Assembly (NCBI RefSeq): GCF_032854445.1
Contig: NC_088301.1
Coordinates: 15,680,281 to 15,744,280 of the forward strand
Source of the DNA: Liolophura sinensis
Lineage: Eukaryota > Mollusca > Polyplacophora > Chitonida > Chitonidae
Reading direction: 5' to 3'
DNA: 64,000 nt
Each line of letters starts with the position of its first letter. The first letter of the stretch is position 1. Under the pieces are notes generated by a model, which worked only from the letters and a program-made list of their open reading frames with translations, was not told where the DNA came from and did not search any database. The translations under genes were made by a program, and so were the position numbers. Positions 41,101 through 56,100 of this stretch are shown piece after piece.

Positions 41101-44100
41101 AAAGGAGAGAGGTGTCATTTGCGCCTCTAGAAAAAGACGAGACAGATAATTAGTAAATTAATTTCAGTAAAGGCTGCCGAGCATTTACAAGTAACATGAC
41201 ACAGTAGGACTGTTTTTACTCTTGACGACAAAAGGTTTCCAACTCGAAATTCCCCTTTTGAAGTGGTTATAGTACATGTTAAGTAAAAATATGTGTTGTT
41301 CTTGTCATTTCAGAATGTGAGTTCAGTCATTGAAAAGGATGCAGCCTGTGGGCGTTCTAAGGGTTGTTTCGTTAGCTGTGATTCCTATAGCTGTGAATAC
41401 GTAGTCACGTGGGTGTCACGTGACGATGTGGTTGAGTTTGAAATCGCTGCCAGGACGAGAGGATTTGGCGATCAGTGGATAGCTATAGGCTTCTCGGATG
41501 ACATTGAGATGGTAAGTATTTTGTCATAGAAAACGAAGTAATATTTTGCTCTTAAATTTTGTTGTCCTTCGTGGACATAAAGGAGGACATGGAAATAAAT
41601 TTGCATTACTATGCATATGCTATTCTGCACACGGCCCTGTTAAAACTCTGCCATTTGCTGTTAATGAGGAGAGCAGATATTAAGCCATCTTTCAAATTAA
41701 AACTCCATCTACAGCATTTGAGATGAGCATAACAGTTCATAAATGTGTGGTCTTGTTTTCTGCTCAGGGAAATGACAGCGTGGTGGAATGCGTGAGTGAA
41801 TCTGGTGCAGTCTCCGTCTACCAGTCGTTCAACTATATCTACTACAATACACGACTGAAACAGGTAATATGGTTGTTAAATGATTTCCGCCAACCAAAAA
41901 CGTCAATTTTAATTTAGGCTTTTGTTACACATACATTACATAGGCCTACTAATCACACTACGATGTATATTAAGAGCTTAGTAAGCGTAAGAGCAGTGTT
42001 CAATTCTTACTTGAGTCACACCTTCAATTTTATATCTGTAGGTACTTCCTGTCTGGAAGGTCAGCTAAGTACACGTAAAAATCTCTTATGCTTTACATTT
42101 ACAGCCACACATTGGACTAAGTGGAACCAGTGGTTGCCTGCACGACGGAGTGTTCTGGTGCAAGTTTGCTAGGGCCAAGAAAATTCCGGAGAGTAAAGAA
42201 ATTAAAATATTTGATCTCAACAAGCCTTGGATACTGATGTTTGCTAATGGTGATGTGACGGATGGTGAGTTTCGTGCTTGTCAGCTCTTATTCAACAGCC
42301 TCACCCTTGCCAGTAGACCATGGTTTAGTCTTTAGTGTATGGCGACGTGAAATTAATAAAATGATGCTTCAATAATTTATTTCACTAGTGTTTTACTCTG
42401 TATTCTAGAAAACTGGAGAGGCCCCATTTAGTACGGCATCTTTCTTACTCCGGACAGATTCGAACACAAGTCAAGAAAGAAGAAATTTCTAAGAATAAAA
42501 AAAATTATGTCATCTGTTATCTACAAAATATACATTATGTTGTGAGACACTATTGGCTGACGACGTCTTTAATGTTTACAGCCGATGCCTGTCATACCAT
42601 AGAGTTGTTCCAGGTATCATCTGCGAGCTTGCAATACTCCATTCATACCGTATCTTAATTGCAATTTTGTACAGGTGTGAAACAAATGCATGCAATCAGT
42701 CCAAAGTACGGTCCATGGACATCAGGCGAGGCCGTCAATTTCGAAGAAATGGCAATGGCGGGAAAAGGAGCGGGAAGTCACCTGCTTGTCAGTCTCCATG
42801 GTAAGTATATGTACAAACATTCCCAAAGAGACCATTCTTAACATGTAAAAGATGAATCTGATTTTACTGCGCAAACTTGGAATAATTAGAACTGATAGAA
42901 AGCGATGCATAGCTGCAATATGGAGAACTGAACATGGCAAATTTGTCCATAGCCATAGGTCCGACACAGTAAAGATTATAACGAGTCACATTTCATGTTT
43001 TGGCCAAGAAAAATTCCCAAAGACATTGGACCATTTTGATAATACCTTATACAAACTATTTTCTCCTTTTTACGAAACAAAGTGCAAACATGCCTGGTGG
43101 CTGTATGCAGGAAAAATATAAACTACTCGAGGAGTATCTACATAGATCAAGGTCTAATAGTCTCAGGAAAACTTGCAGCCACACACCATACACACTTTCA
43201 CTTTCTGTTTTTATGGCTGGTGATAATAGCTTGAATGACATTTACTACTGGGCCATACTTGTAGCCAGTTACCATACATATTTTCCCTTTCTGTTTATTC
43301 AGGTTGTTTGATGATAATAGCATGGATGATATGTACTAGTGGCGGCATTGTGGCCTTTACAATACGCCCTTTCTCTTTCTGCTTGTGTAGGTTGTTTTAT
43401 GATGATACCTGACTGACCTGTGCTAATAGTGCCATTCTGGCAGCCAGATACAATACATACTTTCACTTTCACAACATAAACTTTCTGTTTGTGCTGATTG
43501 TTTGATGATAACAGCCTGGGTGATCTATGCCAATGGCGGCATTTTGGCAGCCAGATACTATATACTTTCACTTTCTGATTTTGCAGGTCATCTGATGATA
43601 ATAGCCTGGATGATATGTACCAGTGGCGCTATTCTTGGCGCCAGATACAATGCATACGTTCACTTTCAGCTTGCGCAGGTTGTTTGATGATAATAGCTTG
43701 GTGATCTGTGCCAGTCGTGGCATTCTCGTAGTCAGACACAATACACACTTTCACTTTCTGTTTGTCCAGGTTGTCTGATGATAATAGCCTGGATGATATG
43801 TACCAGTGGCGCTATTCTTGGCGCCAGATACAATGCATACGTTCACTTTCAGCTTGCGCAGGTTGTTTGATGATAATAGCTTGGTGATCTGTGCCAGTCG
43901 TGGCATTCTCGTAGTCAGACACAATACACACTTTCACTTTCTGTTTGTCCAGGTTGTCTGATGATAATAGCCTGGATGATATGTGCTAGTGGCGGCATTC
44001 TGGCAGCAAGATATTACAAAAATGAGTGGCCAAATATCACTCCCTTTGGACAACAGATGTGGTTCATGGTATATTAGCATGTTTTTTTTTTTAAAAATCG

Positions 44101-47100
44101 ATCAGTTTCTGTAAAACAAAATTATTCCTGGTGGGTGCGTTTATTTAAAATTTGCAAGTGACATTATTATATCTAGGAATTTTCCACATTTTGAAAATTG
44201 AATTTCAGCAAATATTTAATTATTTTATGAGAAGATGACCCCATATGTTGTTATCCAGGTGTATGTGGTATATACCGCCAACGTAGGTAAAAGTACGTCC
44301 ATTAAACCAGTAAAAATCTAGAAAGGCTAAAGTAACACGGCGAGGCGAAGCGTCATAGCTAAATACAGGTTATTTTTCCGACCTGTGCCGTGGCATTTTT
44401 TAACTGTTTCTTGATTTTGCCATTTTCAGTAGAAATAATAATAAACGTCTGAAAAACGTTTGAGCAATTTCTCATGCGACATTTCACACCTGTGTGAAAT
44501 GCTATTTTATACCACGTGAGTGATTTTATATTCTTCTCATGGGTAATATGATGATCTGTGTGTATGGATTCTACGTCAGATATGCTGTGTCCCATGCAGT
44601 TGATTTTATATCTTCCGCAAAACTAAATAACCTATGTGGTTAATATTTATTTTCTTTTACGTTTTGCTACAACATCTTTGCATTAGGTTTCCATACACAT
44701 GTCTGTTCGTGTTTCTAAAGAACGTTTTTGTTTGTGCAAAACATTTGTATACGACCTTTTCTTTTTAACTGTTTAAAAACTCTTTTATACGACCATTTTA
44801 ACTGTTTCATTCAATTTGTTCTGCAGATACACCGAACTAGTTTAGTGGCGACTTTCAGTCTGGTTGTTATCGCATTTTTCATCATCTACGAGGAGGCCAA
44901 TAGAGGATTTGGACCTGTAAGTTCCCAAGTATAGGTGCTGATTTGAATGATTCGTGTGCTCAATAAATTTTCACTTACGTGACGGACCCCAAAAGAGGTT
45001 TATGGTTGGAAGAAACATGAGTGCACGAAGTAAATCATCGACATTCGCTAGGCCATCGAGTGTGCGTGTGTTGTAGTATTGAAAGTATTCCCTAATGAAT
45101 TATAACTGGAGAATTTAGCACGGCCTGTAGGTTACCGCGTCCCTGAAATCAAAACTGTAAACCGACACCCCGAAAATGTTCCTCGAATAAGTAAAATACT
45201 CTGGATTTCGGCGTGTAACATTTTAGTCAGATCAATAATGTACAGGTAAATAAACTGACAGTCATACTGCTTCACATGGAATATACTTTTCTCTTCTTTT
45301 AACATTGTAGGTTAGAAATGGTTATTCGACTGGCAAACTTTACGAGGCGGTTCATCCAACCCTTGGCGTTGTCACGTTTGTCATGACATTTGTTAATGTA
45401 AGTACATGTAGGTTTCTGCACGGCTGTGATATGATAAGGGAACGACATGATTTGTGAATAAAAATACTTGTAAAACTTCAATATTCCCGTTCAAACAGCC
45501 GTCCAAACATCTCAATTCGCAAAACCATTTGTAGACTTGAAACTGAATCACCGTTTTCTGTGGAGTGTTTCCAGATTGTTTCAACAGGTTTGAACGGAAA
45601 CTAGCTTTTCTCCTTTTTCTACGGTGGCCCCTTAGTGCTATTCGAACTTTTTAACATTTTCTACTGTTTTACATTTTCCAGTGAAACCTATTATAAACAC
45701 AGAATTTGAAGTATACGTGAAAGGAAATTAACGCAGGAACAAAAGCAGTTTTACATAAAATTCAACTAAACACTTCGAAAACTAGCGAAAAGCGTTTTCT
45801 TTGCAGTGTACAGGTTTTCTGTTAACTGTTTTTGTTTCTGTGTTAGTTTCCTTTTGCATATACTCCAAATTCTTTGTTCAGAATGATAAGTTTCATCAAA
45901 AAGTCCCCTAAATTGTTGTAATCATTAGAAAATTTCGAACGACACTAAGAGACCACCGTATTTTTGGTACTTATATACCTAGTCACATATGCCTAAATGT
46001 AACCCGGGACGAACTTAGTTGTATTTCTCATATCGAAATGTTGTGGACGTTTGATGTGTGCTTGCGTGCAATAGATCTCTGGTCTTTCTGGTTGCAGCCA
46101 GTCATGGCTATTTTCCGCCCCAAACCCGACGCTACGACTAGACCCCTGTTTAACTGGGCACATAGATGTGTCGGCGTTTTCACGTTTGTGATTGCATGTA
46201 AGTATAAAATACATGTAATTCTCTCAAGTTTCTTTTTTGGTTTTAGGCGAAAAACGACATGCACTCTCTGTTGAATTTTAGAAATCTTTTCTCAACTGTA
46301 ATCAGTCTCTCACGATTTTGATACGTATTAAATTTCCTCGCCTGTAGAACATTCCTTTTGGAATCAGGGACGGTGGAAGCAAATTAAGATTGCCCCGACT
46401 ATCTCAGAACAATAGGCGAGGGTCAAGGGGCCGCCTAGGCTGGGGACCGCTAGACGGCCGAGGAGACGTTGAAAGCGATTTCTGGCGTCTAAAATTAGGA
46501 ACTACATTAAGATATTTGAAGTGTTGAATTCTTATTATTGACGCACATATCGATGCCCAATGGTGCAGAAAAATGCAATTGTTAGGGTGAAAAATGGGCG
46601 TCAAACTTTCACTAGGTAGCGAAAATTGGACCTCGAGTATTACATCTTTCTGGAATTTACCTTACGGGGGTAGGCATACCATATTTTGTACCTAGTGGCA
46701 AATAAAATTTCGAAATTCGGGGCTAAAACGATCATACATATCGGAAAGTCATGCCGTCATCTATATTTAAAGTCCCAAAGAGTATGCTTTTGCAGATAAT
46801 TTACTCACTTTAACGATACTGAATCTGTGGGCCGTTAGCAAACTGCACGGTTCATTCTGTTAAAGCTGTGGGTCTGTGTGGAAGGAGTCAGACTGCAGTT
46901 TGGTTAAATCATTACTCGTTTCACTCAGACTTAATCATTTCGAAGCTGAAAATTCGAAATGTCTATTCCAAACTATTTCTCTCTAAAATCACGTTCAGAA
47001 ATTCGCCAGAATCCGTCTGTCGAATGAAACCCTCAATGCGGTGACAATGTGCCTTCGACATCTGGGTCCCAGATAACCCCACAGCGTGCTCGCAAGACAC

Positions 47101-50100
47101 GTGTGTCATCTACTCCCATTCAACAAAGATCGTTTGATTTTCCGTTCCGTGAGTTTGGAAACAAAACTATCGTTGAACGAAAGTTTCAAACGGAATGTTT
47201 TGATAAATGCACCTGGTTGCATTATCAAGAAAATACCGACTTAGCTTTCTGTATTGTATGCCTAAACGCAGCTTTTTCGTCAAGGTTACCCTCCAGCAGT
47301 AAGGTTGAGCCCACTTTCATATCAAAAGGTTCCAGCAACTGGAAAGAAGCACAGGGCGTATTTAGAGAACACAAAGATAGCAAGTGTCATAAAGAGGCCG
47401 TTGAACGTCTCATTACCTTACCAGAAACTTCTAGAGATATTGGCGAATCCCTCAGTCAAGCGCATGCTGAAGAAAAGGTGGAAAATAGATTCATTGTATA
47501 TAAAACATTTTAAAATATACTTCATTTATGTCGACAAGGTTTACCATTCCGTGGAAGCAGTGTTGCAGCAGATGAAGCACTGTTAGATATCCTGTAAACT
47601 AATATTCAACCCGAGACATCTGGAGTTAAAGTTTCTTTGTCCTACGCGCTGGACTGTTCGTGCAAATTCACTGGGGAGCATTCTTGATAACTATGAAGGT
47701 TTATTTAACCTGTGGGAATAGGCATTACAATGTGCGGCAGACACTGAAGTGAAAGCTAGGATTATTGGTGTGGAGTCACAAATGAGAAAATTTGATCTTT
47801 TCCTGGGAATGTCACTCTCACACCTCATTCGTAAGCACTCCGATAATCTTAATAAAACATTACAAAGTTACAAAGTTTGTCAGCAGCAGTAGCTCAAGAA
47901 ATTGCATCTTTGACTGTTAAAACCCTTCAGAAAATATGGCAAAACCGAGATTTTGACCTGTTTTACGAGATTATTCTCCAAAACGCAAAATAACTTGACG
48001 TAAAAGATCCCGCGCAAACGCGTGACGCCATCACGATACGAAGTTGACGAAGGGGCAGGGCATTTCCCTCAGACGCCGCCAGAGGTACACTGGCAACAGT
48101 GCTTTGAAGTTCTTGATCGTATCATTAATGCAATTCAAGACAGGATTGATCAGCCAGGGTTCCGACAATATAGAAATCTTCAGGATCTGCTTCTGAATGC
48201 CTGCAATAATAAAGAGTACAGTCAGCAAATAGAAGCCGTGGCGGCATTCTACACATCAGATTTTGATAAAGAGAGACTAAGTACTCAGGTAGATACACTT
48301 TCTGTAAAATTTGGCGAACGGGAAAACTCGCCTGTTGATTTGAAGTCTCTGATGTCCCTTTTTTCTGATATGTCACACCATGAGAGGACCTTTTTCTTTG
48401 AGGTTTGCATTGTATTCATTGCATTGAACTCTCAGACAATAGGCAATCAATCTTTGGGAAGTATTGATAGCCTAAATCGATCAGCAAGCAATTATACCCG
48501 TAATTATATCAACTAATTATGTGACACTCATGCGTCCACTCAGTACAAATCTGTAACAAACCTGTAACAGAAAAGAGCCTGTTTCTGACGGGCGAATACC
48601 AGCCCTTACAAGTCCGGTTCTCCGACTCGTTCTGTCTTTTCAATATACTACATTACTATTATATAGCTGGTTTTATGGGCAACAGCCTGCTTGCCAAGCT
48701 TCAAACTAAAGTAGGCCAACCACAACGTCATAGCCATAAATACGCGGTGGAAGTTATTGACTTGATACGCATTTGGAGTGAAAAAAAACACAATCTCTAT
48801 TTGTCTATAGGTGCTGGATAATTTGTCTTCACTCTTGTTCAGCTTCTGATTCTTTTTAATTTTTTTTTCAACAATTTTTTTTTGGATAAATTGTTGCCCC
48901 AACCAAGGTCGGGGTGGTCGGGGCGGTACCGCCGCCCATGGGAATTATTGGAAAGTGGCCTAATTTCTTACATACGTTTTAGCTGGTTTGATTTGAGCGT
49001 TGGTTTGGAAATTGGTCTTGCGATTATTGACCTGGAACGATTATTAATATCTCAATTTTTGTCTAGATTTCGCACAATGGATTAAGACAATTTATAATCA
49101 TACATTTTATATCTCAAATACAGACTTAATGTTTAGATTTTGATGACTTCATCTATGTATCTGTGCGTCAGAACAGACATTCGTATATCAGCCGTCATCG
49201 AAAATGGACGTTCCAGGTCAATAACTGCAAGACCAATTCCAAAAACGTTTAACACAAACCACCGAAGAAGTAAGAAAAGCAAAGAATAAAATCAATATCC
49301 ACATCGTTTATCATCGTACTATTTATGTTAATAATAATAATGTTAATAATCCAAATATGTATCTCAGATGTGCTTTGATTGCAAATGTTCATACATCAAA
49401 CGCGACGATCTCATGATGAATATAATGTCCTTTTGACACACCATTTCATTTCGGGTTTTATGCTCACGTTTATGTGGCCACAATAAATCTATATGCTAAA
49501 CTGTTTTCACAAGAATTTTACGTCATAATGTACTGGTGGCAAATCTGACTGTAGCAAACACTATGTTTAAAATGTTGCGCTGTGCATTATAGTGTACATG
49601 TATGTCTTGTGTACAAGTGACATTAGATAATATGACGGCAAGTTTGTCGCCGAATGAACGAAGACATACTGAATAAGTATTGTGTAATTCAAGCCCAACA
49701 CTTCACGTTAAAGCACTACTTCAGTCCCAAGAAAAACCAGGCAGAAATATTACAATGATACGAAGGATACCTTGTGGAACAGAGCTAACGCCGCAGTTCA
49801 AAAATCAGGTGAATAACTCTATTGAACCCATATGAATGATAAGTCCTCAACAATAAAATCTTCGGCAGTTTCCGTAAAATTTTCCTGATGTGACGTGATA
49901 ATATTCCTTATGTGACGACGAACCAGACAGATTTGACAGCAAGTAAGGCAGTTATGTTGGAATGGGGTCATACGCGTTTGAAAGTACGACGTCATCTGCG
50001 TGATGGATGACGCCAAATGTTCCTGCATGACATCACATCAGGCCAAATTGGAATCGGCAGAAAACTATTGTTTCCGTACTTTTTTCCGAACTGCCAACAG

Positions 50101-53100
50101 TGGTTTTAATACATGCGGTTTTCTGAAGACTTAATCAAGCAATGTAGGCCATCCCGATTCTTATCATTTAACCCTGTTTCTAAGACACACATGCCTTGAC
50201 ACTGAAGTAGTACTTTAAGCCTAAAACAAAATTGGGCCGTTTTGGGAAACTGGGTCTAGGAATATCTGAGAATGTTAACATTATCTGTTTTACGATCATT
50301 AAGTCTACTCTGTAATATCTGATAATATGACATTGTACCTCAGTTTCTTCGTTTTTAATGGGCAGTATGCCTGTATGTGCAAAATCATAATAACTTTCTG
50401 CATGCAAGATATTAAATTGAGAAGTAAGTTTTCAAGTGTAGCCACATTTGTGACCTAAAACTACTTTTTCGCCTAGCTCTGCATGTGCGAAGTGTAAGCA
50501 AATGCAGCGCCTATTTTTCAATATGTATTATTTACATGGTGTGTTATACGCTTAAAAAATGTTTTAATGTACGGAAATTCTGTTTTCTGAGTGATGTTAG
50601 GATGTATTCTGTTATTACAGCAGATTATTCTGTTAAATATAACACACATATTCAGTTAATTCAACACAACGAAACTATGAAGCCAATAGGATATTCTGTT
50701 GAGTGAGTGAGTGAGTGCTTGGGGTTTAACGTCGTACTCAACAATTTTTCAGACATATGACGACGAAGGAATCATTAGGGTGCATGTACGTGTAATGTGC
50801 CTCCTTGTTGCAGGACGGATTTCCACCGCTCTTTTATTTAGTGCTGCCTCACTGAGACGACTTACCGAAGGCAAGTAAGCCGCCCCGCCCGAGCCATTAT
50901 ACTGATACGGGTCAACCAGTCGTTGCACTATCCCCTTCATGCTGAACGCCAAGCGAGATATTCTGTTGATTATTGTGTTATAATAACAGATTCTGGCATC
51001 ACTCAGACAACAGACTTTGTGTTAAATATAACAGATTAATTTTTTGAGTGTAAATAGCATTCTATCATTCTTTGGATTTTGCTACTACACATGCTGTACA
51101 TTCAAAGTTGAACAAAGTTGTGTCACATAAAACAGCAGGCTATGTTCAATATGACACAGCATTATTTAACAATAACAAAATGCATTCTAACATCACTTAG
51201 ACAACAGATATTATATTAAAATTCACAGATTATTTTTGAGCGTATTTTGGCATTATCATCGTCAATCAATCCTCATAAACTCCGGAAAGATCCGAGAGTG
51301 ACATTGTGAACGTGGTTGTCACCATGGAAACATGAAGTGCTTTCTCCAAATACTTGTGACATGTTTGATAGAATTTCTCATTTGCTACATCGACAACGAA
51401 ATACTGCCCTTGTATGCTCGTGGACAATAACTTTGTGTCTCATCGGCACTTTGGCTGTGTCTGAAGTCAGTGAAGATGTGGGCAAATTAACGATTTTTTT
51501 GCTTTCTCCAGGAAACAACAGTTTATCGACCTGTCACGACGGTATAGTCTCTGAACAAATGTCACTCGAAGAGTTCTACATCAAACTATCAAACCCTTGG
51601 TTGACCTGTATCATATCCTTGACAACAAAAGGAAATAAATCAACTACTCGATACTCCGTAGCAACGGGTTACCTGAAGTGTCATTAAAATGGCGGGGTAT
51701 AGATCTGCAGCTGGCCATGACAGAATTCAATATCAAACTTAGAAACTTGCGTGGCAACAGATAGACATATCAGAAGAAAAGACTTTTATCTTTTTGTAAT
51801 AAAATAGAGCAGTTTATATTAGACGTGAAATTTTTCTGAAAGGAAATAATTTGAGTAATTCTTAATTACTACAGAAAATAGGATTTTTTGTTAAAAAAAA
51901 CCCTCCGGTATAGCCTCTTCAAGCAGTGTCCAAAAATTAGTTGGATTCATGGTTTTAAAACGTTTCCTATCAATTGGGTATCGATGATGTCAGGGTCGTG
52001 TCTTTTGGTTGAAATGGTTCAAGGTCCTTTCGGCGAATGCATCCATAGCTCTGTATGTATGTGCATTTTGAATGCAGCAAAGGAGAGAAAGGTGTGTGTG
52101 ATAAGTGACTGATGTGCTTTTTCACTGGTGAGAATGTCATCACAAAAAGCCATTCTGGAATACAATGTTTCAGATACATATGCAGCAGATGATTTCTCCC
52201 AATTATTTCGTGTTATGCAAAGCTTCAGTTGATGTCCATCAAGACTCGCTTCAAGAGCCTAAAACTCTGCACTTGAAAGACTTTGGCATTCTTCGCGTGC
52301 TTTTTTCAACAGTTTTGAAAAGGATTTTGTGGCAGGGTATCTCTCGATTGCTTTTTCTCGGCAATGTTGATTCCTCAACCACTGGCAATTGGAAGTTGTG
52401 TCGTGTTCTTTCGTAGCACATGCATGGTAGAATGCTCCATTCCATTATTGAAAGTAACAAACATAATGTTATCTGGTTTTGGTCAAACTGCATTGACCTT
52501 TAAAAAACTCCCTTAGAAATATTCCCCAGAAATAGTCGACATTGGAGTTTGGATCCTCAGTGTTGAAGATGCACTTCACTTTAAGCCGTTGTTCTTACAC
52601 CCGTGTGCCATTTGGACAATACCCGGCAATAGGTTAGTCAAGAGTTCGAACTCTTTGATCGCTGAAGGTAACGGAAATCCTTACGTACCTGCCAGAAATG
52701 TTAGGCAGCTAATTGTCTATATAACATGGTCTTCCAAAACCAGTTTCAAAAAAAGATATTTAGAATAGATGGACGATGGAGAAAATTGAGATGCAGAGTA
52801 TTTGTGATCTTTAGAAATTCCTGAGGGAAATGTGTGTTATTTGTACGCCCGGAACGCCACAGGGCAGACAACTGGCAAATTAATCTCAACAAAAGTTGAA
52901 TACAATTTTTGATAGAAACTTTATACAGAAGGACAAGTGTTAGATATCAAAACTGTCCCACTGGATCATTGCATAAAAATGTGATTCTCTACACAGACAA
53001 ATCATGCATGGAAGGTACATGTAGGCTGGTATGCACAGATTGCCAGACAATGTCAACAGCCTGCGACTGTCCACTTTGTGATCGTAAATGATTTCTGTGG

Positions 53101-56100
53101 ACATTCCTACGATATTTGACTGCTATATAAAACACCTCCTTCCTCTGCGAGATAGATCAGAGTGATCAGACTTAGTTAATTACCTTTTGTAAATTTGCAA
53201 TTCGACAAGTATTCTGATCAATGTAGAACATTACCCACCACAAACTAGCCGATGGTCATCTACTCCATCAAACACTAAGCTATTTACATTTTTAAACATT
53301 ACACGAAATGTTTGTTCTTCATTAATTCATAATGTAGGGCGTCCAGGCAATTGTTCATTCCTCATTTCATTCTGTCTTTCAATCGGATCAGCGATAAGCT
53401 CGCACACCCCACCTTCCGCCGCCATATTGAATGACGTGCAGTTCTCGTGGTTCTTACAGTGAGCTGAACACGTGACCACACTTGCTGAATGAGTTGCCCC
53501 TATTAGAGGATTTCTGGATCGTTTCCCCTCTCGCACGTCTAAGGCATTATATCGCACTGCAAAACAAGGTAAACATATATTAGAGCTAGTCTGCTGTATG
53601 TTGACCGTTAAAATTGATGCCTGTCAAGTGCAGGTCGGGACTTTGTACATGCGGGATGGAGTAGTGCATTCACATGAAGCTTAAAACTTTTTAAGTTACA
53701 GCCAACTGTTTGCTTCCATAAATTCGTTACTGAAGTTTTTTTTAAAAAGTAGAAGCAAGACTTGACCAAGTGAATACATTTACATGCATCGAAAAAGAAT
53801 GACATTAAAAGTTGCACAAGTATAACTTTTTATCTATATGATGTTTTGAGATATCGCAGTTCAATGAGAGTAAAATCGCGCAAATGCAGAAAGCCGAAAG
53901 CGCCATTATCTAATCAGTTTAAACCAACCAGGAGCGAGATATTCCTATAACCCGAGAACACAGCCATTTTCTCTTACCTCATCCGAGCCTTAGTTTATCT
54001 AGTGATAAGTGCTTGGAGTACTAGTGACGTACCATCGTGGTTCCGTTGGTTCAAACATAGCGTATCTCAATGTTTATTAAGAATTTTGTATCAAAGCTTG
54101 GTTTACAGAGCTACCAAGAACGTCACAAATGAATGGGCTTCGCTATTTAGGCTTGTTTCCACCCTGTTCCTAATTAAGTCAGGTTACTATTTGTTGTTTT
54201 AAATCTTAATAATTTCTCAATTGGCGGTCAGCCTGAAGGTCCAGCCACGCCATAACTACACGACTGCGATTCGTCGTGATCTTATGATTCTTACCTGTAG
54301 ATTTCCCATAAACTTCCACTTTGCACATGGTCAGTTTTCTAGGTTTTGTTCTGTGTTTTGTTTTTCGAATATATCTCCCTATGACTGGCACGATGCAATG
54401 TAACGTTGTCATTTTGCCTGAAGGGATGCGCTTCGTTTGGCTACAGCAAATCGTCAGGTGGATCATCTCCATAGACGTGTCGTTCCAATGCAGAGAAGGT
54501 TCAATCGTTATGTTTCTAACTGTGTTTCCTGCGCCATGCATAACAGAGAAAATTGCATTACATACATTAATTTTATTTCCTTATTTTACTTATTTTTATT
54601 GGTATTTAATGCCATACTTAAGAATTTGTCACGTCCACAGAGCCGTCGGTTTTTTAGGTGTCAGAAATCAGAGCGCCTGGCGTAAACCACCGACCCTTGG
54701 TATGTCTCAGACGAACATTCCACATGTGACGATATGGACACCATGCTGGTGGAAGACAAGTGGTCTTCAATAAATTTTTCAGTTAACTTACATAAACAGC
54801 CACACATCGACTTGAACCGCTCACTATCCCCAGTGGCTCACAATTAATGAGGACGGGCGAATTACCTTTTAATGAAAATATTCAAAATTTTCATCAAAAT
54901 TTATTAAAATATCAAATAAGTTTTAGGTGGCGTTAATTGTATATAAGTACGTTTATACGACCCGTGTCATGTAAAATTCATTTTTTAATTTAAAATTATT
55001 CATGTATATAACAAATTAATAGGTACATGTTACAGTATAATCGCTTCACCATCTGATGCAGACACCTTAATGGGATATCTACGCTGATTGGCTGACAGTG
55101 GAGACAGGATTTCCTGGGTTAACTCCTACAGCCTTGAGTAAATGTACCATATCTAAAATTCAGCTTAGGCTAGGTATAGCCTGTGCTTGCTTATCTCTCA
55201 TCCGAGTCGATCAGAATCAATTCTGTATCCCTTTAAACAATTAGAATTTTACTTATAAGAGTTGACAGAATGTCGACCTGCGTTATAAAGTAGATATCTT
55301 CCAGATCCACCATCCATCAGATGGCTCCGATATGGTAATCCGTCCATGTGCGTGTCTGCTGAGGGCCAGTCGCCATTATGTTTCCCTCCACCGCTGCCAC
55401 AGATTTTCCTGGATGCGTAACTCCGTCACTGATGTATTCCTGCGTACTTATTTGAGTAGTTGGTCTCCCTAAGGCAAGGTTAATACCTAGCTCGTCTGGA
55501 TAATTGAAAAAGAAATCGCTGTGATGTTAATTGAACATTTTACCCTCTTTCTGTAATAACAGAAATGATATATGCATTTTAAATGTGTCCATGTATTTAC
55601 TTTTTTTTATAGAAATGAACTTTGAAATACATGTCACTACAATATAAGCTACACAAGGAATATCTAAGACATTAAAATGTGGAGGAGGCCATACTTATCA
55701 TAACCGTTTACACATCCAAGCAGAAAAGACACGTGTACCAGAATGGTGAAAATCATTGTAGCGAAATTATTTGTTGACTGTAGCCTTCTGTCCGTATTTA
55801 GATGAGCTTCTATAAAAGACCTGCGTGATGTAGGACTACTTTCGGATGCCAAGCAGTATAAATTGGAGGTTCGTCGAACCATCAATTTACATATACACCT
55901 GTAAGCAGTTGGACACGGAAATGGAAAAAGCTTGTAAAGCTGAGTTCCTTAGGCATTATTCCGTATATAGGCAACAATTGATCGCATGCAATAATGGTAC
56001 AGTACGACATATGAGAACAATACCTTTATGAATATCAGGAGAAACCTTGGGAAAGATTCTCATAATTCATTCACTACACTTCATTTGAAGCATTTGTCAG

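Noticed and set aside
51316-51687. 123-codon plus-strand frame and an overlapping signal-peptide-like start
   Set aside because: No recognisable domain, no downstream exon with matching phase, and it lies in a transposon-rich intron.
54321-54773. 150-codon plus-strand frame
   Set aside because: Antisense to the lectin exon 54295-54528 whose splice sites and family match are on the minus strand.
55317-55319. TGA as a selenocysteine codon in the lectin
   Set aside because: The family has Trp here, not Cys, and one base change restores Trp; no SECIS-like structure was looked for successfully.
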